Of a stretch of DNA of 25,676 nt, positions 14,866 to 21,460 are shown in pieces. A model generated the notes under the pieces. The model did not search any database and was not told the origin of the DNA. It was given only the letters and a program-made list of their open reading frames with translations. The position numbers were made by a program, and so were the translations under genes. Numbering within the stretch: position 1 is the stretch's first letter; each line of letters starts with the position of its first letter. Source of the stretch: CAYJAD01 sp964370835 (GTDB lineage: Bacteria > Desulfobacterota > Desulfovibrionia > Desulfovibrionales > Desulfovibrionaceae); contig CAYJLO010000042.1 in assembly GCA_964370835.1 (NCBI GenBank), positions 1-25,676 on the forward strand, written 5' to 3'.

Positions 14866-15696
14866 ATGTCTATTATTGATTTCCGTTACCGTCCAAGTAC
14901 ACAAGAATCCATGGATTCAGTGTTAAAAAATCCCGTATATGCTGAATATGTGAAGATTACGAATTTTGGGACTAGGCCTGTAAAGTCCTTAGAAACGTGT
15001 ATTGCAGACTTGCAAACGCTGGGTATTAGTAAAGCTGTTGTGGCTGGGCGTGATATTGAATCCACCTATGCTACTCCCAGCACCAACGATGCCGTGCTTT
15101 CGTATATGCAAGCGGCGCCGGAGCTTTTTATTGGTTTTTATGGCTTTGACCCTGGTAAAGGGATGGCTTCGGTGAGAGGTTTTAAAAAAGCCATAGAACA
15201 AGGAGGGATGAAAGGCGCATCCATCGATCCCGGTATGGCGAAATGCGCCATATCTGATGCGCGCTTTTATCCCCTGTATGCCATGTGTTGTGATTATAAT
15301 GTACCGGTAATTATGACGGCGGGGCTTTCACCCTATATGGTAGGAGTGACGTTAGAACCCATGAATCCGCATCATGTGGATAAGGTAGCTACGGATTTTC
15401 CTGAGCTGCGAATTTTAATGAGTCACGGAGGTTATCCTTGGGTGGCTGATGCCATTGGCATTACTTTGCGTCATACCAATGTATATATGGATTTTTCCAC
15501 ATGTGAGAGCAAACTTTTTGGGGATGCCTATATCAAGGCAGCTAACGAGTATATTACTAATAAAGTAGTATTTTCCAGCGCAAACCCTTTTGTGGATGTG
15601 GCTCAGGCTGTAACAAAATACCAAGAATTGCCTTTAACAGAAGAGTGTCGCAGTAAAATGTTTTACGAAAATGGGCTTCGCTTATTAGGCAGCTAG
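14866..15696 (+). CDS. TIM-barrel amidohydrolase-2-like protein with a degenerate metal site
   Basis: The 276-residue protein has the amidohydrolase family 2 fold: IGFYGFDPG, then GMKGASIDPGMA, PVIMTAG, a MSHGGYPWV loop (His187) and a C-terminal VFSSANPF. Members are zinc or manganese hydrolases and decarboxylases that use HxH, a central histidine, the SHGG histidine and an aspartate in GSDxP. Here HxH is Arg-Tyr-Arg (IDFRYRPS), the central histidine is Thr151 and the aspartate is Ala239. Only His187 remains. A family subgroup with 'IDFRxRP' starts exists in anaerobes, so the loss may be inherited. The protein may bind metal differently, act without metal, or be non-catalytic. It is last in the amidohydrolase-MFS operon, behind a terminator, and is followed by another terminator. 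Confidence 0.75.
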   Translation: MSIIDFRYRPSTQESMDSVLKNPVYAEYVKITNFGTRPVKSLETCIADLQTLGISKAVVAGRDIESTYATPSTNDAVLSYMQAAPELFIGFYGFDPGKGMASVRGFKKAIEQGGMKGASIDPGMAKCAISDARFYPLYAMCCDYNVPVIMTAGLSPYMVGVTLEPMNPHHVDKVATDFPELRILMSHGGYPWVADAIGITLRHTNVYMDFSTCESKLFGDAYIKAANEYITNKVVFSSANPFVDVAQAVTKYQELPLTEECRSKMFYENGLRLLGS

Positions 15697-15725
15697 TTGT
15701 AAAGAAAAGTTAATTATTTTATAAG

Positions 15726-15770
15726 AGTGAGCTAGAGTGGGTGCTATGAAAACACTTTAGCTCACTTTTT
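15726..15770 (+). terminator. terminator ending the amidohydrolase operon
   Basis: AGTGAGCTAGAGTG (15726-15739) pairs with CACTTTAGCTCACT (15753-15766) with a single wobble, followed by TTTT. It isolates GRE2 from the amidohydrolase operon, so GRE2 must have its own promoter. Confidence 0.85.
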
Positions 15771-15808
15771 GCATGGGGAAAGTGGTAGAGGTGTGTATTG
15801 ACAATTTG

Positions 15809-15824
15809 TTTGCAAAAATGCAAA
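15809..15824. promoter_or_regulatory. perfect activator/operator dyad in front of GRE2
   Basis: TTTGCA-AAAA-TGCAAA is a perfect 6-4-6 dyad. Unlike the other copies, it sits only 41 bp before the start codon, and no sigma-54 promoter is visible in the 94-bp gap after the terminator. A TTGACA at 15798-15803 overlaps its approach but has no good -10 partner. Binding here would more likely repress or autoregulate the GRE2-activator operon. Confidence 0.65.
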
Positions 15825-15864
15825 CGTGCAATGGGTCCTCATATTTTAACTCACGGGAAGTGCC

Positions 15865-18369
15865 ATGCAAACTGATAAGGCTTTTGTGACCTCATCTCCC
15901 TTTATAGTATCTCAAAGAAGTAAAAGAATAGAATCTCTTTTACAGCAAAGTTCTCTGCGTAAGCCTCGTTTGAATATTGAAAGAGCGCGTTATATTACGC
16001 ATTCCCTTAGGCAAACGGAAGGTTTATCCATGACCATGCGCTGGACTAAAGCCATGGTGAATGTGATGGATACTATGGATATTCATATACTGCCACATGA
16101 AACTATAGTGGGGCGTTTTGGTGCTCAGGGGCAGTATGGGATTTTTTATCCTGAGCTGGAGGGGTCTTTCTTTGTTTTAGAAAAAGAAGACGCCGCTGAA
16201 AGTCTTGTAACGCAGTATTTTTCTTCGGATGACTGCGTCCTTATACAACAGGAACTACTTCCGTATTGGCGTGGGCGTACCTACAGAGAAGGCTTTACTG
16301 CGGAGCTCAGTGCAGACTTGAAAAAGCTTATGTATAGCGAAGACGATTTTTCCTCGCCATCGTTTATAGTGCAAGAAACGGCGTATCTGCGCCATTCTTT
16401 GCAGTGGGTGCATGACTATGAAAAGATTTTGCAAAAAGGCTTTGTAAGCATAGAAGAAGATGCACAGCTCCACTTGGCAGGGCTTGATGCGCAAGATACA
16501 GAAAAAAAAGATTTTTATACATCTATTATAGAGCTTTGCCAAGGTATTAAGCGTTTTAGTATGCGCTATGCGGAACACGCAACCTACCTTGCCAGCTTGG
16601 AAGCTTCTTCTGAGCGCAAAGAAGAGCTACTCGGCATTGCAGAACGTTGTACACAGGTTCCTTATTATCCGGCAAGAAACTTTCCTGAAGCTGTACAATC
16701 TCAGTGGTTTGTACAATTTATTTCTCGTATAGAACAATTGCATGGGGGAAATATTTCCAATGGGCGCATAGATCAATATTTGTATCCTTACTTTGAGAGT
16801 GATAGAAAAAAAGGCGTTCTTACTGTAGAGCAGGCAAAAGAATACTTGAACCATCTTTGGTGTAATATGTCGCAAATATTGCGCTTGCAAACAACACCTA
16901 GTGGAGAAAAAATTTATGAGAATAATGCTCACTGGGAAGCTACTACCATTGGTGGTCAATTAAGTAAGGGGGAAGATGCTACCAATGATCTTTCGTATTT
17001 AGTGTTGGAAACAGCCATACATTTCCCTCTTGATTATCCTTATCTTTGCGTGCGCATTCATGAAAATACTCCAGATAAGCTTCTCAAGGCCGTAGCCCAT
17101 GCTGTGCGTCAAGGAAAAGATTTACCCGTACTTATTAATGATGAGGAGATTATACCCTTACTACAGAATAATGGCGCTACAGAAAAAGAGGCACGTAATT
17201 ATTCTCCTTCTGGGTATTCTGAGGTTCGAGTACTTAATCGCAATACGTATTTGACGGGCAGTACGTGGTTAAATCTTGTGGCGGTGCTGGAAATGGCGCT
17301 TTCTGATGGGCGATGCAGTTCTAGTCCTAAAACGAGTGTGGGCTTGAAAACTGGCGATGTGACGCGCTTTACCTCTTTTGAGGTGTTTATGGATGCCTTT
17401 TTTGCACAGCTCAACTACGTGCAACAGGCTATTTTTTCACAGCAATATATAGCAGATAAAATACGGCATAAGTATTTTGCTTTTCCTTTTTTATCTTCTT
17501 TACATTCTTTATGTATGAAGCACGGTATGGAAATAACCTCTGATAGAGTACCAGAAAGTTTAAGCTTTGGAGGATTTACCGGTGTAACGGGTTTTGCCAC
17601 TGTGGTGGATTCTTTAGCTGTGATAAAACGCCTTGTATTTGAAGAAAAATCTTTAAGTATGGAGAGGCTTTTGGAAGCTGTGGCCATGAACTTTGAAGGT
17701 TTTGAAGACGTGCGCCAGCGATGCTTACATTGTCCTAAATACGGCACAGGGGATGCCCTTACCATTGCCCTTGCTAAAGAAATAGATAGAAAAATGGTGA
17801 CAACATGTCATGCAACACGTAATTTTTATGGTGGTATTCCACAAATATTTTATGTGCCGGTAACAACACATGTGGCCATGGGGCGTATTTCGGGCGCTAC
17901 ACCTAATGGGCGTAGAGCTGGGGAAGAGCTTTCCAGTGGAACGTCTCCAACGCATGGAGCAGCGTCGCTGGGCCCTCTTGTTTTTCTTGCTTCAGAAAAA
18001 GCCACTAAAAATCCAGACCTTTTTTCCATGGGGGCTCGTGTTATTGATATAGCTTTTTGTCCTCGTACCTTGCAAGGGGAGCAGGGTATAGGCATGCTTT
18101 GTGAGCTCATTAAAGGATGGTGTAAACAAAAGCATTGGTATTTGCGCTTTCATGTGCAAAACCAAAAAGATCTTGCACTACTGAAAAATAATCCTGAAAA
18201 ATTTAAGGATTTTCCTTTACGAGAACCGGGGGTTAATGGGGCTCAGTCACTTATTAGTCCTTGTGTTATTCAATATATGTTTACAGCGCATAAAGAAGGT
18301 AAGGCAGAGCAAGATATGATGCGTTTTGATTATGAGGCACGTGTTGAGGGGGCATCTTATGCCCAATAA
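15865..18369 (+). CDS. GRE2, glycyl radical enzyme-like protein lacking catalytic residues (probable pseudoenzyme)
   Basis: The 834-residue protein aligns along its whole length with GRE1 and GRE3, including ETAYLRHSLQW (Arg176, Gln180), NAHWEATTIGG (Trp357) and GATPNGRRAG. The thiyl-radical cysteine is replaced by Tyr451 in PSGYSEVRV, although Glu453 is kept. The arginine that is Arg678 in GRE1 is Phe662. The glycyl motif RVAGYSAYF becomes REPGVNGAQ: Gly789 remains, but the surrounding bases for activase recognition and loop geometry are lost, and the C-terminal tail diverges for about 45 residues. The frame is open throughout, with no stop or frameshift, so it is not a decaying pseudogene. 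A thiyl-radical mechanism is impossible. It overlaps the sigma-54 activator gene by 11 bp and shares its RNA. I infer a ligand-binding or regulatory role. A tyrosyl-radical enzyme or an activase-binding decoy are less likely options. Confidence 0.85.
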   Translation: MQTDKAFVTSSPFIVSQRSKRIESLLQQSSLRKPRLNIERARYITHSLRQTEGLSMTMRWTKAMVNVMDTMDIHILPHETIVGRFGAQGQYGIFYPELEGSFFVLEKEDAAESLVTQYFSSDDCVLIQQELLPYWRGRTYREGFTAELSADLKKLMYSEDDFSSPSFIVQETAYLRHSLQWVHDYEKILQKGFVSIEEDAQLHLAGLDAQDTEKKDFYTSIIELCQGIKRFSMRYAEHATYLASLEASSERKEELLGIAERCTQVPYYPARNFPEAVQSQWFVQFISRIEQLHGGNISNGRIDQYLYPYFESDRKKGVLTVEQAKEYLNHLWCNMSQILRLQTTPSGEKIYENNAHWEATTIGGQLSKGEDATNDLSYLVLETAIHFPLDYPYLCVRIHENTPDKLLKAVAHAVRQGKDLPVLINDEEIIPLLQNNGATEKEARNYSPSGYSEVRVLNRNTYLTGSTWLNLVAVLEMALSDGRCSSSPKTSVGLKTGDVTRFTSFEVFMDAFFAQLNYVQQAIFSQQYIADKIRHKYFAFPFLSSLHSLCMKHGMEITSDRVPESLSFGGFTGVTGFATVVDSLAVIKRLVFEEKSLSMERLLEAVAMNFEGFEDVRQRCLHCPKYGTGDALTIALAKEIDRKMVTTCHATRNFYGGIPQIFYVPVTTHVAMGRISGATPNGRRAGEELSSGTSPTHGAASLGPLVFLASEKATKNPDLFSMGARVIDIAFCPRTLQGEQGIGMLCELIKGWCKQKHWYLRFHVQNQKDLALLKNNPEKFKDFPLREPGVNGAQSLISPCVIQYMFTAHKEGKAEQDMMRFDYEARVEGASYAQ
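18346..18352 (+). promoter_or_regulatory. ribosome-binding site inside the GRE2 tail, setting the activator start
   Basis: GAGGGGG lies six bases before ATG 18359. It places the start 33 bp inside a longer frame that opens at ATG 18326, and means the activator is translated by ribosomes finishing GRE2. Confidence 0.8.
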
Positions 18370-20251
18370 GTTTTTGAATGGAATGCCGTGGGAGCATTTG
18401 CAATTTGTTTTTAATTCTGTTTTTGAGGGTGTTATGATTACTGATAGATCAGGTATCATACGCCTTGTTAACGCCACGGCAAAACAATTACATCACGGCA
18501 TGGATGTGCCCAATGTAGACTTTTCTTTGGCTGACTGTAGCCCTCATGATTGGATTGAAACACGTCGCGTTTTAGCGTCAGGACAAGCCCAACTTGGTAA
18601 GAGGCTTGTGCTTGCCAATGCAGAACTTCTTGTAAATCGTTTGCCCATTACAGATAAGGGTGAGATTGTTGCTGTTGTGACAACGATGCAAGATATTAGT
18701 ATTTTTGATGGCGTCGCAAAAAGTCTTCCTGTCTATAAAGCCTTAAATGAAGAAGTGGAGTCTATTTTAGAGCAGTTTGGTGATGCTTTTGTGGCGCTTG
18801 ATGTGGAAAAACGTATTTTGCGCGTGAATAGTGCTTATGAACGCCTAGCTTCTTTGGATAAAGGCGCTCTCATGGGGCGCCCATTACATCAATTACGCAG
18901 AGATCCGGCGCAAATTGTGCCCTTGGTAGAAGAAGTATTCACAAAGCAGCAACGTCTTGTATCCCATAGAGCACTGGAAAACGGCGATAATTTTTTAGTT
19001 ACGATTTCACCGGCATTTAATGATTTGGGTGAACTTTGCATGGTTCTTGTTCGTATTCAAGATGTAAGTCAATTCTTACATTTGCAAGAACGCTTTGTGC
19101 CTGCAGAAGATGTTTCTTATCCCATTCAAAATGACGAACGAAGTTTAGAAATACAAAAGATTTGCCAAGATACAGGTATTATAGCCAATAGTGCTTCCAT
19201 GATGCGCCTTGTACGTTTGGTGCTCAAAGTAAGCCAAGCAGATAGTTCTGTTTTGCTTCAAGGGGAGAGTGGTGTGGGTAAAAGTATGCTTGCCAGCCTC
19301 ATTCATACCCATAGCCCGCGTAAAAAGAACCCTTTTATAGTTATCAATGCTGGCGCCATACCGGAAGAGATTATGGAAAGTGAGCTGTTTGGCTATGTTA
19401 AAGGAGCTTTTACGGGAGCACTTCCTCAAGGAAAAATGGGCTTATTGGAGGCGGCAAATACAGGCACCATTTTTTTAGATGAAATTGGTGAAATGAAGTA
19501 TTCCATGCAAGCTAAGTTGCTAGAAGTTATTGAAAAGAAGTCCTTTATTCGTGTGGGTTGTACTAAACGTATCTCTGTGGATATTCGTATTATTGCCGCT
19601 ACTAACCGTAATTTAGAGCAAGATGTAGAAGATGGTCTTTTCCGCAAGGATTTGTATTACCGTTTAAATGTTATTCCGCTCCTTGTCCCTCCATTGCGAG
19701 AAAGACGTGAAGATATACATGCCATGGCTCAAGGGATTTTGCAGCATTATAATACACAGCATAAAACAAAAAAAACTTTGTCAAAACCATTAATTCATTG
19801 GTTATCGCAACATGAGTTTTCAGGGAATATGCGTGAGCTTATTAATATTCTTGAATGGATGCTTGTTATGGGAGAAGGGGATGAACTCTTGCTTTCGGAT
19901 TTGCCGGTTGGCTTGCAAAAAAGCGAAATTCATGATGTTATGATTACGCCATCTCCTAGCATTTTTGCAAATGATGTTTTGCAAGAGCAAGATGCTTCTC
20001 CTATAGCTCCTTTGCAAAACGAAAATGCGACTCAAGCTGTGCAGGAAGTTCCTTTTGGCGTATTGCCGGAAACCGTGCTTCCTTTAAAGCAAGCTATGCG
20101 CCTCATGGAACAAAAATATCTAGAGCATACCATTGCAAAGTACGGCACCATACAAGAAGCTGCTGACGCTTTAGAGGTTCATTTTTCCACACTATGGCGT
20201 AAACTTACTCAATATAATATTGAAACAAGTAAAGAGCGTGGAGGTGAGTAA
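18359..20251 (+). CDS. sigma-54-dependent transcriptional activator with two PAS domains
   Basis: The 630-residue enhancer-binding protein has two N-terminal PAS-like sensor domains (about residues 10-110 and 130-240). The AAA+ domain follows, with Walker A GESGVGKS (302-309), the sigma-54-contact motif GAFTGA (349-354), Walker B TIFLDEIGE and the RIIAATNRNL sensor region. A Fis-type helix-turn-helix lies at the C-terminus (IQEAADALEVHFSTLWRKL). It has no receiver domain, so it senses a ligand directly or through a partner. It is the only sigma-54 activator in the window, and sigma-54 promoters with a common dyad stand before GRE1, the AspT-type gene, the amidohydrolase operon and GRE3, so it is the obvious regulator of all four. 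Its start overlaps GRE2 and its stop overlaps activase 2 (TAATG), so the three proteins are made together. Confidence 0.93.
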   Translation: MPNKFLNGMPWEHLQFVFNSVFEGVMITDRSGIIRLVNATAKQLHHGMDVPNVDFSLADCSPHDWIETRRVLASGQAQLGKRLVLANAELLVNRLPITDKGEIVAVVTTMQDISIFDGVAKSLPVYKALNEEVESILEQFGDAFVALDVEKRILRVNSAYERLASLDKGALMGRPLHQLRRDPAQIVPLVEEVFTKQQRLVSHRALENGDNFLVTISPAFNDLGELCMVLVRIQDVSQFLHLQERFVPAEDVSYPIQNDERSLEIQKICQDTGIIANSASMMRLVRLVLKVSQADSSVLLQGESGVGKSMLASLIHTHSPRKKNPFIVINAGAIPEEIMESELFGYVKGAFTGALPQGKMGLLEAANTGTIFLDEIGEMKYSMQAKLLEVIEKKSFIRVGCTKRISVDIRIIAATNRNLEQDVEDGLFRKDLYYRLNVIPLLVPPLRERREDIHAMAQGILQHYNTQHKTKKTLSKPLIHWLSQHEFSGNMRELINILEWMLVMGEGDELLLSDLPVGLQKSEIHDVMITPSPSIFANDVLQEQDASPIAPLQNENATQAVQEVPFGVLPETVLPLKQAMRLMEQKYLEHTIAKYGTIQEAADALEVHFSTLWRKLTQYNIETSKERGGE

Positions 20252-21195
20252 TGCTAAAGTTGAGTACTGCCATGCAAATAACACTTTGTGGATTACAACA
20301 TTTTTCACTCTTTAATGGGCCGGGTATTCGTACCACAGTCTTTTTTAAGGGTTGCCCTTTGCGTTGTGCTTGGTGTTCTAATCCTGAATCATTGGGGCAC
20401 GGGCTTGATATTGCCTATGATAAACACTTTTGTATAGGCATGGAAAATTGTGGCAATTGCCATAGAGCATGCCCCAATGACGCCATTTATCCCATTTCAG
20501 ATGATACTATTGGCCTTGCAAGGGATGTGTGTTTACATTGTGGAAAATGTGTGGATGTATGCCCTAGTAGAGCATTTCATTATAGTGGTGAAATTTTAGA
20601 AATTGAAGATGTTATAAATAAAATACGTTTAGACGCATCTTACTTTGGGGATAGCGGTGGTGTGACGCTCAGCGGCGGTGAGCCTTTTATGCGTCCACAA
20701 TCTGCTTTGGCATTGCTTGTCTTATGTAAAGAAGAGCAATGGCATACAGCCGTGGAAACGTGTGGCTTTTTTGATTTGGATGATGCCAATGTGCGTCAGG
20801 CTTTGCGTTATGTGGATTTGCTCTACTATGACATAAAACATATGGATAGTACTAAACATAAAATAGGCACTGGTCTTGGTAATTCTCGAATTTTGCAAAA
20901 TCTTGAGCGATTGAGTAAGGAATTTCCTCAGCTTAAAATCATTACTAGAACAGCTATTATCCCTGAATTTAATGCTTCTCTTGCTGAGTTTTCTGCCATT
21001 GCGCAATTTGTAAAAAGTGTGCCCACGGTGCAAGGGCATGAGCTTTTACCGTGTAATTTTACTTGTAGTGAAAAATATATTCAATTGGGTTTGCCAGTAC
21101 CTTCAGCATTTTTATCAAAACTTGATAAGGAATTGCTTGAGCGATGCCAAGAATATTGTGATTCTATTACATTGCCGGTAAAAATTCTTACGTAA
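20251..21195 (+). CDS. glycyl radical enzyme activase 2 (radical SAM)
   Basis: The 314-residue radical-SAM activase carries CX3CX2C at Cys35/39/42 (GCPLRCAWCSNPES) and the SAM-binding GGVTLSGGEPF. The first ferredoxin motif is unusual: Cys61/67/70/74, with five residues between the first two cysteines where activase 1 has two. The second is normal (Cys94/97/100/104). It starts on the last base of the activator stop, with GGAGGT at 20240-20245 five bases upstream. Its neighbour GRE2 lacks a usable glycyl motif, so its real client is probably GRE3, 265 bp downstream, although GRE3 has a separate promoter. A terminator follows. Confidence 0.92.
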   Translation: MLKLSTAMQITLCGLQHFSLFNGPGIRTTVFFKGCPLRCAWCSNPESLGHGLDIAYDKHFCIGMENCGNCHRACPNDAIYPISDDTIGLARDVCLHCGKCVDVCPSRAFHYSGEILEIEDVINKIRLDASYFGDSGGVTLSGGEPFMRPQSALALLVLCKEEQWHTAVETCGFFDLDDANVRQALRYVDLLYYDIKHMDSTKHKIGTGLGNSRILQNLERLSKEFPQLKIITRTAIIPEFNASLAEFSAIAQFVKSVPTVQGHELLPCNFTCSEKYIQLGLPVPSAFLSKLDKELLERCQEYCDSITLPVKILT

Positions 21196-21218
21196 TAGGA
21201 TTGAATATAAATGTTTAC

Positions 21219-21248
21219 AGCCCTGCATTTTGGTGTGGGGCTTTTTTT
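21219..21248 (+). terminator. terminator ending the GRE2-activator-activase operon
   Basis: AGCCCTGCA / TGTGGGGCT form a 9-bp stem with two wobble pairs and a 6-nt loop, followed by seven T. GRE3 is therefore transcribed separately. Confidence 0.85.
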
Positions 21249-21255
21249 GTGCTTA

Positions 21256-21271
21256 TTTGCAAATGTGCAAA
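21256..21271. promoter_or_regulatory. perfect activator dyad upstream of GRE3
   Basis: TTTGCA-AATG-TGCAAA is a perfect copy of the 6-4-6 dyad, about 83 bp upstream of the GRE3 sigma-54 promoter, the expected place for an enhancer-binding protein. Confidence 0.7.
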
Positions 21272-21353
21272 TTGTAGAAGATATGTTTCTTAGAGATGTA
21301 AAAAAGGGAGTTTTCAAGATTTTAATTATGTATAATTATATAGTTAGATGTAG

Positions 21354-21369
21354 TGGCGCGTTTCTTGCT
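21354..21369 (+). promoter_or_regulatory. sigma-54 promoter of GRE3
   Basis: TGGCGCGTTTCTTGCT has the right GG-GC spacing and one departure from consensus (A5 to G). Transcription from near 21381 would give an 80-base leader with a small GC-rich hairpin (AGGCTCC / GGAGGCCT, about 21402-21421). Confidence 0.8.
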
Positions 21370-21460
21370 AAATAGGATGTATTCTTAAATAATGTGCTTA
21401 GAGGCTCCGCTGTGGAGGCCTACATATAAATTCATTTAAAAGCATTCATAAGGGTGAAAT

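Noticed and set aside
15798..15830. Sigma-70 promoter with TTGACA before GRE2
   Set aside because: No -10 hexamer at 16-18 bp spacing; the actual GRE2 promoter remains unknown.
17205..18250. Frameshift or sequencing error as the cause of the missing GRE2 motifs
   Set aside because: The frame stays aligned with GRE1 and GRE3 on both sides of Tyr451 and up to the glycyl region, and the other frames near 18190-18260 do not encode RVAGYSAYF.
18326..18358. Upstream ATG extension of the sigma-54 activator
   Set aside because: The strong GAGGGGG fits ATG 18359; the extension only re-reads GRE2 codons.
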